Origin: Scatomonas sp963930955
GTDB taxonomy: Bacteria; Bacillota; Clostridia; Lachnospirales; Lachnospiraceae
Length of the DNA stretch: 64,000 bases
Direction: 5' to 3'
Assembly: GCA_963930955.1 (NCBI GenBank)
Contig: OZ006967.1
Location: 1,116,001-1,180,000, forward strand
Below the pieces are notes generated by a model that worked only from the letters and a program-made list of their open reading frames with translations, did no database searches and was not told the DNA's origin. The translations under genes and the position numbers were made by a program. Below, piece by piece: positions 37,684 to 45,857 of this stretch. The stretch's first letter is position 1, and the number at the start of each line of letters is the position of its first letter.

Positions 37684-38679
37684 ATGTCAAAAGTACTGAA
37701 AGTATTTGTGAATCTTATATTGATACTCTTTATTCTGGTGGCAGCGGCGCTGTTTGTTCCGCCGCTGGCAGGAATAACCACAGTTGTTTCGGAACCGGAG
37801 ACGGTGACCAATATTCAGATCGGCAGCGTCGTCTATGGAAAGAGTACGCCGGTGGGAGAACTGGCAGCCGGAGATAAGATTGTAGTTACCGGCGACGGCA
37901 CCGCATTTGTATATGAGATTTCGGAGATTGACGCAGAAACCGGGGAAACACTGGCAGTGGCCTCCCAGGGGGCGGAGCCGGTGGAAATTACACTCCGCAC
38001 CGCAGGACAGAAGGTGCTGATCACAGTGCCCTTTATTGGATATGTTTCAATCCTTGCCCAGACTATGGAGGGGCGGATCGTGCTGGGGCTGGCAGTGGCG
38101 CTACTGATCGTGCTCTTTATTGTGGCAGAGGTTTGGAACCGGAAGAACCGGGATGAGGAGGAAGAAGACCCGGAAGAAGATGAGTTTTACGCCGATCTTG
38201 CGGAAAAGAAGGCGGAGGCGGACGCGGAGGAGGAACGAAAATTCCAGACCCGTCAGCTGCAGGAAGAGACCGGGGAACAGGAGGCAGAGCAGTCCTGGCC
38301 GGCGGCTTCCCAAGGAGAGTCTGAGGTCTTTATTGAGAAGCTGGAAGGAGAAGAAACTTCTCCGGAAGAAGAGATCCGGGTTCCGCAGACTGCGGAGGGA
38401 GAGAATGGGGAAGAGTCTGTACCGGATGTGCAGGCTGCCCTGGAGAAAGTTCTGGTGAAGGAGCCCATGCACAGCCAGGGGCAGACTATGCAGATGAAGC
38501 CTGTGCAGGAGGAAGCGGAGGAAACAGCCTCCCTGAAACCGGATGAGATCGTTCTGGCCATCCCTGCCAGAACCGTAGAGGAGATTCTGCAGGATGCTTA
38601 CAAAGACGGCCAGGATCCCAAAGTAGAAAAGGATGAACTGACAGGTGTTACCTTTGTGGACTTTTCGGATTGTCTGTAA
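37684..38679 (+). CDS. Two-pass membrane protein with S26 signal-peptidase-like domain, probably inactive
   Basis: This 331-residue protein has an N-terminal membrane segment (about residues 6-28). A short extracytoplasmic domain follows, in which YGKSTPVGELAAGDKIVVTG resembles the beta fold of SipW-type signal peptidases. A second membrane segment (about 130-155) precedes a long acidic Glu-rich cytoplasmic tail. I see no catalytic Ser-Lys or Ser-His pair, so peptidase activity is unlikely. The tail may bind partners. It starts at 37684 after AAGGGG and is followed by a strong terminator. Confidence 0.75.
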   Translation: MSKVLKVFVNLILILFILVAAALFVPPLAGITTVVSEPETVTNIQIGSVVYGKSTPVGELAAGDKIVVTGDGTAFVYEISEIDAETGETLAVASQGAEPVEITLRTAGQKVLITVPFIGYVSILAQTMEGRIVLGLAVALLIVLFIVAEVWNRKNRDEEEEDPEEDEFYADLAEKKAEADAEEERKFQTRQLQEETGEQEAEQSWPAASQGESEVFIEKLEGEETSPEEEIRVPQTAEGENGEESVPDVQAALEKVLVKEPMHSQGQTMQMKPVQEEAEETASLKPDEIVLAIPARTVEEILQDAYKDGQDPKVEKDELTGVTFVDFSDCL

Positions 38680-38696
38680 GGAACATTTACAGCGGG

Positions 38697-38739
38697 TGCC
38701 GCAAAATCATCAGAACAGATGATTTTGCGGCATTTCTTT
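38697..38739 (+). terminator. Strong terminator before the S10 operon
   Basis: A 15-bp perfect stem, TGCCGCAAAATCATC with GATGATTTTGCGGCA (38697-38711, 38718-38732), is followed by TTTCTTT. Confidence 0.88.
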
Positions 38740-38806
38740 ATTAAAAGCTGGGAAGAAAAGCATGAGGGCGTGTATCTGAAAAAATACAATTTTTCCCCTT
38801 CCGGGC

Positions 38807-38835
38807 TTGCATTTTCGGCGAGATACTGGTAAAAT
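38807..38835 (+). promoter_or_regulatory. Promoter of the S10 operon
   Basis: TTGCAT (38807-38812), a 17-bp spacer and TAAAAT (38830-38835). It implies an untranslated leader of about 220 nt before rpsJ. TTGCAT-N17 promoters also precede rpmJ and the glutamine synthetase gene in this window. Confidence 0.75.
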
Positions 38836-38928
38836 AACTCGTGTTGTGACATTGATAGCTATGAAGCGTGAGGTTGCTGCCCGGGGTGGCAGGTTTTCCG
38901 TGGAGCGAATGTCAAGTTAGGAAACTGG

Positions 38929-39028
38929 CGACAAGTCACTGTACAATTGATTAAGTCTACCGAAGTGTGGAAACACGTGTGAAAGTCCTCAGGACACACA
39001 CGGAGATGTGTACAGTCACCGCTTGTCG
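38929..39028 (+). ncRNA. Structured leader RNA of the S10 operon
   Basis: A long-range stem pairs CGACAAG and ACTGTACA (38929-38935, 38938-38945) with TGTACAGT and CTTGTCG (39009-39016, 39022-39028), 15 bp in all. Inside is a second hairpin with CGTGTG/CACACG and GTCCT/AGGAC stems. The element ends about 35 bp before the rpsJ start. S10 operons in other bacteria are controlled by a ribosomal protein binding the leader, so an autoregulatory role is likely. I cannot match it to a named family. Confidence 0.65.
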
Positions 39029-39063
39029 TACTCGAAAAGTGCGAAAAGGAGGCGACTTTTTTT

Positions 39064-39381
39064 ATGGCAAGTCAAGTAATGAGAATCACCCTGAAAGCGT
39101 ATGATCACCAGCTGGTGGATGCATCCGCAGCAAAAATCGTCGAAACTGTTAAGAAGAACGGATCTACCGTGAGCGGACCTGTGCCGCTGCCCACTAAAAA
39201 AGAGGTAGTTACCATTCTGCGGGCTGTACACAAGTACAAAGATTCCCGGGAACAGTTCGAGCAGAGAACACACAAAAGACTCATTGACATCATCACACCT
39301 ACCCAGAAGACGGTGGATGCTCTGTCCAGACTGGAAATGCCTGCCGGTGTATACATCGACATCAAGATGAAAAACAAATAA
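39064..39381 (+). CDS. rpsJ: Ribosomal protein S10
   Basis: This 105-residue small-subunit protein has MRITLKAYDHQLVDASAAKIVE and the conserved GPVPLPT loop. It also acts in transcription antitermination as NusE. It is the first gene of the ribosomal superoperon, preceded by AAAGGAGG and a structured leader. The str operon genes (rpsL, rpsG, fusA, tuf) are not upstream. Confidence 0.98.
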   Translation: MASQVMRITLKAYDHQLVDASAAKIVETVKKNGSTVSGPVPLPTKKEVVTILRAVHKYKDSREQFEQRTHKRLIDIITPTQKTVDALSRLEMPAGVYIDIKMKNK

Positions 39382-39512
39382 TTCATCAAAAAAGAAAATC
39401 GGTTAATTGATATAGAAGCAATCGCAGAAAAGCGCATTCCACTTATATCTGTTAACTAGAATGAGCTCCCTGAATGGGGCGCTCCGCTGTAGAAAAACAG
39501 GAGGTAAAAAGA

Positions 39513-40148
39513 ATGAAGAAAGCGATTTTAGCCACAAAAGTTGGAATGACTCAGATTTTCAACGAAGACGGAGTTCTGACTCCGGTGACTGTGCTGCAGG
39601 CTGGACCCTGCGTCGTAACCCAGGTCAAGACCAAAGAAAACGACGGATACAGCGCAGTGCAGGTAGGATACGGCGATATCCGGGAGAAACTGGTAAATAA
39701 GCCGAAAAAAGGACAGTTTGAAAAAGCAGAGGTTCCCTGCAAGAGATTTCTGAAAGAGTTCAGACTGGAAGATGCAGAGAATTACGAAGTAAAGCAGGAG
39801 ATCAAAGCGGATATCTTTGCGGCAGGCGATAAGATCGATGCGACTGCTATCAGCAAAGGTAAAGGCTTCCAGGGTGCCATCAAGAGACATGGACAGTCCA
39901 GAGGACCCATGGCTCACGGTTCCAAATATCATCGTCACGCAGGTTCCAACGGTGCATGTTCTGATCCCAGCAAGGTGTTCAAGGGCAAAAAGATGGCCGG
40001 ACACATGGGACATGTAAAAGTAACTGTACAGAATCTGGAAGTTGTGAGAGTAGATGCTGAAAACAATCTGCTGCTGGTGAAGGGCTCCGTTCCGGGACCG
40101 AAGAAATCACTGGTAACCATCAAGGAAACTGTTAAGACGATTCAGTAA
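39513..40148 (+). CDS. rplC: Ribosomal protein L3
   Basis: This 211-residue protein opens with KKAILATKVGMTQIFNEDG and contains the conserved RGPMAHGSKYHRHAGSNG loop near the peptidyl-transferase centre. The start at 39513 follows AGGAGG; longer frames have no site. The 131-bp rpsJ-rplC spacer shows nothing of note. Confidence 0.98.
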   Translation: MKKAILATKVGMTQIFNEDGVLTPVTVLQAGPCVVTQVKTKENDGYSAVQVGYGDIREKLVNKPKKGQFEKAEVPCKRFLKEFRLEDAENYEVKQEIKADIFAAGDKIDATAISKGKGFQGAIKRHGQSRGPMAHGSKYHRHAGSNGACSDPSKVFKGKKMAGHMGHVKVTVQNLEVVRVDAENNLLLVKGSVPGPKKSLVTIKETVKTIQ

Positions 40149-40178
40149 CCTTTTAGCGGGAAAGGAGGAACAAATCAG

Positions 40179-40799
40179 ATGGCAAACGTAGCTGTTTATA
40201 ATATGGAAGGCAATGAAGTGGGAACCATGGAGCTTTCCGATGCCGTATTCGGCGTAGAAGTAAAAGAAAACCTGGTTCATCAGGCGGTTGTGCTTCATCT
40301 GGCAAACAGACGCCAGGGAACACAGAAGGCCAAGACCCGTTCCGAAGTGAGCGGAGGCGGAAGAAAGCCCTGGAGACAGAAGGGTACAGGACATGCCCGT
40401 CAGGGATCTATCCGTGCTCCTCAGTGGACCGGCGGCGGCGTGGTATTCGCTCCGGTGCCCAGAGACTATTCCTTCAAGATGAACAAGAAAGAGAAGAGAC
40501 TGGCTCTGAAGTCCGCGCTGACCAGCAAGGTGCAGGAGAATAAGTTCCTGGTGCTGGATGAGCTGAAGCTGGACGCTGTAAAAACGAAAGATATGAAGAA
40601 GGTGTTGGACAACCTGAAAGTTGACAAAGCCCTGGTAGTCATCGGAAACGACAGCGAAAATGTTGCACTGTCCGCCAGAAATATCCCCGGCGTACAGACC
40701 GCTTCCGTAAGTACCATCAATGTATATGATATCCTGAAGTACAACACTGTGATCGCAACCAAGAGCAGTGTGGCATCCATCGAGGAGGTGTACGCATAA
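40179..40799 (+). CDS. rplD: Ribosomal protein L4
   Basis: This 206-residue protein has the extended loop KTRSEVSGGGRKPWRQKGTGHARQG that lines the exit tunnel. In E. coli, L4 represses the S10 operon, which makes it a candidate ligand of the leader RNA here. It overlaps rplW by one base (TAATG). Confidence 0.98.
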   Translation: MANVAVYNMEGNEVGTMELSDAVFGVEVKENLVHQAVVLHLANRRQGTQKAKTRSEVSGGGRKPWRQKGTGHARQGSIRAPQWTGGGVVFAPVPRDYSFKMNKKEKRLALKSALTSKVQENKFLVLDELKLDAVKTKDMKKVLDNLKVDKALVVIGNDSENVALSARNIPGVQTASVSTINVYDILKYNTVIATKSSVASIEEVYA

Positions 40800-41098
40800 T
40801 GGCAAAGGTTCTGTATTATGATGTAATTCTGAAGCCTCTCGTAACCGAGAAGAGCATGAACGCCATGGGCGAGAAGAAATACGCTTTCCTGGTACATCCG
40901 GAAGCAAACAAGACCATGATCAAAGAGGCTGTTGAGAAAATGTTCGAGGGAACAAAGGTAAAGAGTGTCAACACCATGAACCTGGACGGCAAGACCAAAC
41001 GCCGTGGACTGGTTTACGGAAAGACTGCCAAGACCAAAAAAGCCATTGTAGCCCTGACTGAGGACAGCAAGGATATTGAAATTTTCCAGGGACTGTAA
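40799..41098 (+). CDS. rplW: Ribosomal protein L23
   Basis: This 99-residue tunnel-exit protein has the motifs VILKPLVTEKSM and VHPEANKTMIKEAVE. It docks chaperones and the translocation machinery. It is translationally coupled to rplD. A tandem repeat fills the spacer to rplB. Confidence 0.98.
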   Translation: MAKVLYYDVILKPLVTEKSMNAMGEKKYAFLVHPEANKTMIKEAVEKMFEGTKVKSVNTMNLDGKTKRRGLVYGKTAKTKKAIVALTEDSKDIEIFQGL

Positions 41099-41109
41099 TC
41101 AGGTCCCAA

Positions 41110-41231
41110 CCTATGGCCCTTCAGGCCGAGAATAATGAAACACCCAAGGGTGTACCTATGGCCCTTCAGGCCGAGAATAATGAAACACCTAAAGGTGTAC
41201 CTATGGCCCTTCAGGCCGAGAATAATGAAAG
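41110..41231 (+). repeat. 45-bp tandem repeat between rplW and rplB
   Basis: Copies begin at 41110, 41155 and 41200, a period of exactly 45 bp. The third copy is cut short where it merges with the rplB ribosome site. Each has a hairpin GGCC-CTTCA-GGCC. The first two also have ACACC-CAAG-GGTGT and ACACC-TAAA-GGTGT, where a C-G pair is replaced by T-A. The repeat happens to stay open in the rplB frame (MKHPRVYLWPFRPRI units), but no ribosome site supports its translation. Confidence 0.9.
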
Positions 41232-41242
41232 GAGATACCGTA

Positions 41243-42088
41243 ATGGGAATTAAAACCTATAACCCATATACACCTTCCAGAAGACATATGACCAGCTCTG
41301 ATTTCTCAGAAATCACCAAGAGCAAACCGGAGAAATCCCTGGTCGTATCTCTGAAGAAAAATGCAGGACGTAACAATCAGGGAAAGATCACCGTGAGACA
41401 TCACGGCGGCGGAAGCAGAAGAAAATACAGACTGGTAGATTTTAAGAGATTTAAGGATGATATCGCGGCTCACGTAACCGCTATCGAGTACGATCCCAAC
41501 AGAACAGCCAACATCGCGCTGATCTGCTATGAGGACGGACAGAAATCCTACATTCTGGCTCCGGAAGGACTGAAGGTGGGAATGAAGATCATGAACGGTC
41601 CCAATGCTGAGGTTCGCCCCGGCAACTGCCTGCCTCTGTCTGAGATCCCGGTTGGTACTTTGATTCACAATATTGAGCTGCATCCCGGAAAGGGCGGACA
41701 GCTGGTTCGTTCCGCCGGAAACAGCGCGCAGCTGATGGCAAAGGAAGGAAAGTACGCTACCTTACGTCTTCCCTCCGGTGAGATGAGAATGGTTCCTCTG
41801 AATTGCCGTGCTTCTATCGGCGTAGTTGGAAACGGTGAGCACAATCTGATCAACATTGGTAAAGCAGGACGGAAACGTCACATGGGCATTCGCCCCACAG
41901 TCCGCGGTTCTGTTATGAACCCCAACGACCATCCCCACGGCGGTGGTGAGGGACGCGCTCCCATCGGACGTCCGGGTCCCTGCACACCCTGGGGCAAACC
42001 TGCTCTGGGTCTGAAGACCAGAAAGAAGAACAAACAGTCCAACAAATACATCGTTCGTAGAAGAGATGGTAAAACATTAACAAAATAA
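41243..42088 (+). CDS. rplB: Ribosomal protein L2
   Basis: This 281-residue protein begins GIKTYNPYTPSRRHMT and contains the conserved HPHGGGEGRAPIGRPGP near the C-terminus, including the His required at the peptidyl-transferase centre. The start at 41243 follows AAAGGAGAT. An upstream in-frame extension through the tandem repeat is not used as the start because L2 proteins begin at this Met. Confidence 0.97.
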   Translation: MGIKTYNPYTPSRRHMTSSDFSEITKSKPEKSLVVSLKKNAGRNNQGKITVRHHGGGSRRKYRLVDFKRFKDDIAAHVTAIEYDPNRTANIALICYEDGQKSYILAPEGLKVGMKIMNGPNAEVRPGNCLPLSEIPVGTLIHNIELHPGKGGQLVRSAGNSAQLMAKEGKYATLRLPSGEMRMVPLNCRASIGVVGNGEHNLINIGKAGRKRHMGIRPTVRGSVMNPNDHPHGGGEGRAPIGRPGPCTPWGKPALGLKTRKKNKQSNKYIVRRRDGKTLTK

Positions 42089-42100
42089 GGAGGTTAAACG

Positions 42101-42382
42101 ATGGCTCGTTCACTGAAAAAAGGCCCGTTTGCTGATGCAAGCTTATTAAAGAAAATCGATGCAGCCAATGCATCTGGTGATAAGACAGTTATTAAGACCT
42201 GGTCCCGCCGTTCTACGATCTTCCCGTCTTTCGTGGGACACACGATTGCAGTTCACGACGGAAGAAAGCATGTTCCGGTATACGTTACCGAGGACATGGT
42301 AGGCCACAAGCTGGGTGAGTTCGTTGCTACCAGAACCTATAGAGGTCACGGCAAGGACGAAAAGAAATCCGGCGTAAGGTAA
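42101..42382 (+). CDS. rpsS: Ribosomal protein S19
   Basis: This 93-residue protein begins ARSLKKGPFADASLLKKI and has the conserved TWSRRSTIFPSFVGHTIAVHDG block. It contacts 16S RNA in the head of the small subunit. It lies 12 bp after rplB with AAGGAGG. Confidence 0.98.
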   Translation: MARSLKKGPFADASLLKKIDAANASGDKTVIKTWSRRSTIFPSFVGHTIAVHDGRKHVPVYVTEDMVGHKLGEFVATRTYRGHGKDEKKSGVR

Positions 42383-42409
42383 AAGTAGAGCGAAAGGAGG
42401 CTATTAGCA

Positions 42410-42796
42410 ATGGCTAAGGGACATAGAAGTCAGATTAAAAGAGAAAGAAACGCGAATAAAGACACCAGACCTTCTGCCAAACTGTCATACGCGAGAGTGC
42501 CTGTGCAGAAAGCCTGTTTTGTACTGGATGCGATCCGCGGCAAAGACGTGGAGTCCGCACTGGGAATCTTAACCTACAATCCAAGATATGCTTCCAGCGT
42601 TGTAAAGAAGCTGCTGGAGTCAGCGATCGCCAATGCTGAGAATAACAACGGTCTGAGCAGAGAGAATCTGTATGTGGCTGAGTGCTATGCAAACAAAGCT
42701 CCCACAATGAAGAGAATTCAGCCCAGAGCTCAGGGAAGAGCTTACAGAATCGAAAAAAGAACAAGTCATATCTCTATCGTACTGGATGAAAGGTAA
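42410..42796 (+). CDS. rplV: Ribosomal protein L22
   Basis: This 128-residue protein lines the exit tunnel with its beta-hairpin. Conserved segments are YARVPVQKACFVLDAIRG and the late PRAQGRAYRIEKRTSHISI. The start follows GAAAGGAGG. Confidence 0.98.
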   Translation: MAKGHRSQIKRERNANKDTRPSAKLSYARVPVQKACFVLDAIRGKDVESALGILTYNPRYASSVVKKLLESAIANAENNNGLSRENLYVAECYANKAPTMKRIQPRAQGRAYRIEKRTSHISIVLDER

Positions 42797-42807
42797 GGAG
42801 GTTAAGA

Positions 42808-43464
42808 ATGGGACAGAAAGTTAATCCCCATGGTTTAAGAGTCGGAATTATCAAAGACTGGGATTCCAAATGGTACGCGGAAGGTGATTTCGCAGATTAC
42901 CTGGTGGAAGACTACAATATCAGAACATTTCTGAAAAAGAAACTGTACAGCGCCGGTATCTCCAGAATCGAGATCGAGAGAGCGTCTGACAGAGTAAAGA
43001 TCATTATCTACACTGCAAAGCCGGGTGTTGTAATCGGCAAGGGCGGTTCTGAAATCGAGAAGGTAAAGGCTGAGCTTGCGAAATATACAAGCAAGAAGCT
43101 GATCGTGGACATCAAGGAAGTGAAGAGACCGGACAGAGACGCGCAGCTGGTAGCTGAGAACATCGCTCTGCAGCTGGAGAACCGTATCTCCTTCCGCCGG
43201 GCTATGAAGTCCACCATGCAGAGAACTATGCGCGCCGGCGCTAAGGGAATCAAGACTTCCGTATCCGGACGTCTGGGCGGCGCAGATATGGCCCGCACCG
43301 AGTTCTACAGCGAAGGAACCATTCCGCTGCAGACACTCCGCGCAGATATTGACTATGGTTTCGCTGAGGCAGACACCACCTACGGCAAGGTTGGCGTAAA
43401 AGCCTGGGTCTACAACGGCGAGGTACTTCCTGCCAAAGGAACAAAGGAAGGGAGCGATAAATAA
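42808..43464 (+). CDS. rpsC: Ribosomal protein S3
   Basis: This 218-residue protein begins GQKVNPHGLRVGIIKDWDSKWYA. It has the KH-domain loop KPGVVIGKGGSEIEK and the C-domain motif RTEFYSEGTIPLQTLRADIDYG. It forms part of the mRNA entry channel. Confidence 0.98.
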   Translation: MGQKVNPHGLRVGIIKDWDSKWYAEGDFADYLVEDYNIRTFLKKKLYSAGISRIEIERASDRVKIIIYTAKPGVVIGKGGSEIEKVKAELAKYTSKKLIVDIKEVKRPDRDAQLVAENIALQLENRISFRRAMKSTMQRTMRAGAKGIKTSVSGRLGGADMARTEFYSEGTIPLQTLRADIDYGFAEADTTYGKVGVKAWVYNGEVLPAKGTKEGSDK

Positions 43465-43466
43465 TT

Positions 43467-43904
43467 ATGTTAATGCCTAAGAGAGTAAAACGTCGTAAAC
43501 AGTTCCGTGGCTCCATGAGAGGAAAAGCCCTGAGAGGCAATACCATTAATTATGGAGAATTTGGCCTGGTAGCCACCGAGCCCTGCTGGATCAAATCCAA
43601 TCAGATCGAGGCTGCCCGTGTTGCCATGACCCGTTACATCAAGCGTGGCGGTAAAGTCTGGATTAAGATCTTCCCGGACAAGCCCGTAACCGCAAAACCG
43701 GCTGAGACCCGTATGGGTTCCGGAAAAGGCTCCCTGGAGTACTGGGTAGCAGTTGTAAAACCCGGCCGTGTTATGTTTGAGATCGCTGGCGTAGCTGAGG
43801 AGACCGCCCGCGAAGCATTGCGTCTTGCCATGCATAAGTTACCCTGTAAATGTAAAATCGTTTCTCGTGCAGACTTAGAAGGCGGTGATAACAGTGAAAA
43901 GTAA
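43467..43904 (+). CDS. rplP: Ribosomal protein L16
   Basis: This 145-residue protein has PKRVKRRKQFRGSMRGKALRGN and RMGSGKGSLEYWVAVVKPGRVMFE. It organises the A-site region of the large subunit. The first Met at 43467 or the Met at 43473 (MPKRVK) may be the start. Its end overlaps rpmC by 11 bp. Confidence 0.97.
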   Translation: MLMPKRVKRRKQFRGSMRGKALRGNTINYGEFGLVATEPCWIKSNQIEAARVAMTRYIKRGGKVWIKIFPDKPVTAKPAETRMGSGKGSLEYWVAVVKPGRVMFEIAGVAEETAREALRLAMHKLPCKCKIVSRADLEGGDNSEK

Positions 43905-44103
43905 GAAATATGTAGAAGATTTAAAAGCTAAATCAGCTGCAGAATTACAGGAAGAATTAGTAGCTGCTAAGAAGGAGCTCTTTAATCTGAGATTCCAGAA
44001 TGCGACCAATCAGCTGGACAACACCAGCCGGATTAAGGAAGTTCGCAAAAACATTGCCAGAATTTCAACTGTCATTGCTCAGAAAGCAAGCGCAGCCAAC
44101 TGA
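43894..44103 (+). CDS. rpmC: Ribosomal protein L29
   Basis: This is a 69-residue helical protein with the motif LFNLRFQNATNQLDNTSRIKEVRKNIAR. I use the GTG at 43894, because AAGGCGG lies at proper distance before it; the GTG at 43885 falls inside that site. It overlaps rplP by 11 bp. It helps build the SRP and trigger factor docking site. Confidence 0.95.
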   Translation: MKSKKYVEDLKAKSAAELQEELVAAKKELFNLRFQNATNQLDNTSRIKEVRKNIARISTVIAQKASAAN

Positions 44104-44117
44104 AAGGAGTCAAGGTC

Positions 44118-44375
44118 GTGGAAGAAAGAAATCTGAGAAAAGTCCGTGTGGGCAAGGTTGTCAGCAACAAGATGGATAAAACCATTGTTGTGGCTATCGA
44201 GGACCATGTAAAACACCCGCTTTACAAGAAAATTGTAAAGGATACCTATAAATTAAAAGCACATGATGAGAACAATGAGTGCAACATCGGTGATACGGTA
44301 AGAGTGATGGAGACCAGACCCCTGTCCAAGGACAAGAGATGGAGACTGGTTGAGATCGTTGAGAGAGCGAAATAA
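44118..44375 (+). CDS. rpsQ: Ribosomal protein S17
   Basis: This 85-residue OB-fold protein has RKVRVGKVVSNKMDKTIVV and the conserved GDTVRVMETRPLSKDKRWR. It starts with GTG after AAAGGAGT. It is an early-assembly protein of the small subunit. Confidence 0.97.
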   Translation: MEERNLRKVRVGKVVSNKMDKTIVVAIEDHVKHPLYKKIVKDTYKLKAHDENNECNIGDTVRVMETRPLSKDKRWRLVEIVERAK

Positions 44376-44406
44376 TTGAAGAAATGCTTAAAGGAGGAAT
44401 ACCAGC

Positions 44407-44775
44407 ATGATTCAGCAGGAAAGCAGACTGAAGGTCGCTGATAACACCGGTGCGAAAGAGATTCTCTGCATTCGTGTTATGGGCGGATCTACCAGAAGAT
44501 ATGCGAATATCGGCGATATAATCGTTGCCACGGTCAAAGATGCAACACCTGGCGGCGTTGTAAAGAAAGGCGACGTTGTAAAAGCTGTTGTGGTTCGTTC
44601 CGTAAAAGGCGCACGCCGCAAAGACGGTTCCTACATCAAATTTGATGAGAACGCAGCAGTTATTATCAAAGAGGATAAGACTCCCAGAGGAACTCGTATT
44701 TTTGGGCCTGTAGCCAGAGAGCTCCGTGAGAAACAGTTCATGAAGATCGTTTCCCTGGCTCCCGAAGTATTATAG
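44407..44775 (+). CDS. rplN: Ribosomal protein L14
   Basis: This 122-residue protein has the family opening MIQQESRLKVADNTGAKEI and the conserved GTRIFGPVARELR end. It forms an inter-subunit bridge. The start follows AAAGGAGG. Confidence 0.98.
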   Translation: MIQQESRLKVADNTGAKEILCIRVMGGSTRRYANIGDIIVATVKDATPGGVVKKGDVVKAVVVRSVKGARRKDGSYIKFDENAAVIIKEDKTPRGTRIFGPVARELREKQFMKIVSLAPEVL

Positions 44776-44785
44776 GAGGTCGGCT

Positions 44786-45094
44786 ATGTCAGTAAAGATT
44801 AAGAAGGGCGACACTGTAAAAGTAATCGCCGGCAAGGATAAAGATAAAGAGGGAAAAGTTCTTTCCGTTGATGTGAAGAAGAATAAAGTGATCGTTGAAG
44901 GCATCAACATGATCACCAAGCACACCAAACCCAGCATGCAGAATCAGCAGGGCGGAATTGTGAACAAAGAGGCTCCCATTGATATTTCCAACGTTATGTA
45001 CCTGCATAAGGGCAAAGCGACCAGGATCGGCTACAAAGTAGAAGACGGCAAGAAGGTCCGCGTTGCCAAGACCACAGGCGAAGTACTGGATTAA
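44786..45094 (+). CDS. rplX: Ribosomal protein L24
   Basis: This 102-residue protein has a KOW motif (IKKGDTVKVIAGKDKDKEGKV) and the typical NMITKHTKPSMQNQQGGIV segment. It begins early assembly of the large subunit. It lies 10 bp after rplN with AGGAGG. Confidence 0.98.
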   Translation: MSVKIKKGDTVKVIAGKDKDKEGKVLSVDVKKNKVIVEGINMITKHTKPSMQNQQGGIVNKEAPIDISNVMYLHKGKATRIGYKVEDGKKVRVAKTTGEVLD

Positions 45095-45113
45095 TTGAGA
45101 GGAGGCCGAAATC

Positions 45114-45653
45114 GTGAGCAGATATAAAGAAATGTACAAGAACGAAATCGTCGAAGCCATGACGAAAAAGTTCGGATATAAAAACATTATGGAAGTGCCG
45201 AAACTCGAGAAGATCGTGGTGAACATGGGCGTTGGCGAGGCTAAGGAAAATGCCAAGCTGCTGGATTCCGCTGTTGCCGATATGGAGCGGATCACCGGCC
45301 AGAAGGCCATTGTAACCAAGGCAAAGAAGTCCGTGGCTAACTTCAAAATCAGAGAGGGTATGGCCATCGGCTGCAAGGTTACCTTAAGAGGCGACAAGAT
45401 GTATGAGTTCGCGGATCGTCTCATTAATCTGGCACTGCCCCGTGTCCGTGACTTCCGCGGTGTAAATCCTAATGCTTTCGATGGAAGAGGAAATTACGCG
45501 CTTGGCATTAAAGAGCAGCTGATTTTCCCGGAGATTGAATATGATAAGGTTGACAAGGTCAGAGGTATGGATGTAATCTTCGTTACAACCGCCAAGACTG
45601 ACGAGGAAGCCCGTGAGTTACTGAGATTATTCAATATGCCATTCGCAAAGTAA
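45114..45653 (+). CDS. rplE: Ribosomal protein L5
   Basis: This 179-residue 5S rRNA-binding protein has the motifs PKLEKIVVNMGVGEA, QKAIVTKAKKSVANFKIREG and DFRGVNPNAFDGRGNY. The start is a GTG after GAGGAGG. Confidence 0.98.
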   Translation: MSRYKEMYKNEIVEAMTKKFGYKNIMEVPKLEKIVVNMGVGEAKENAKLLDSAVADMERITGQKAIVTKAKKSVANFKIREGMAIGCKVTLRGDKMYEFADRLINLALPRVRDFRGVNPNAFDGRGNYALGIKEQLIFPEIEYDKVDKVRGMDVIFVTTAKTDEEARELLRLFNMPFAK

Positions 45654-45671
45654 TATAGGAGGAAAAGATTC

Positions 45672-45857
45672 ATGGCTAAAACAGCAATGAAAATTAAACA
45701 GCAGCGGAAAGCAAAATTCTCTACCAGAGAATACAATCGCTGCAGAATCTGTGGACGTCCCCATGCCTACCTGAGAAAATACGGAATCTGCCGTATCTGT
45801 TTCCGTGAGTTAGCATACAAGGGCCAGATCCCGGGAGTAAAGAAAGCAAGCTGGTGA
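45672..45857 (+). CDS. rpsN: Ribosomal protein S14 type Z (zinc form)
   Basis: This 61-residue protein is the short, zinc-binding form: two Cys pairs, CRICG and CRICF, flank RPHAYLRKYG. It assembles in the head of the small subunit. The start follows AGGAGG. Confidence 0.98.
   Translation: MAKTAMKIKQQRKAKFSTREYNRCRICGRPHAYLRKYGICRICFRELAYKGQIPGVKKASW

Noticed and set aside
41135..41242. N-terminal extension of L2 through the tandem repeat
   Set aside because: L2 proteins begin at the Met at 41243, which has a strong ribosome site. The repeats show none.
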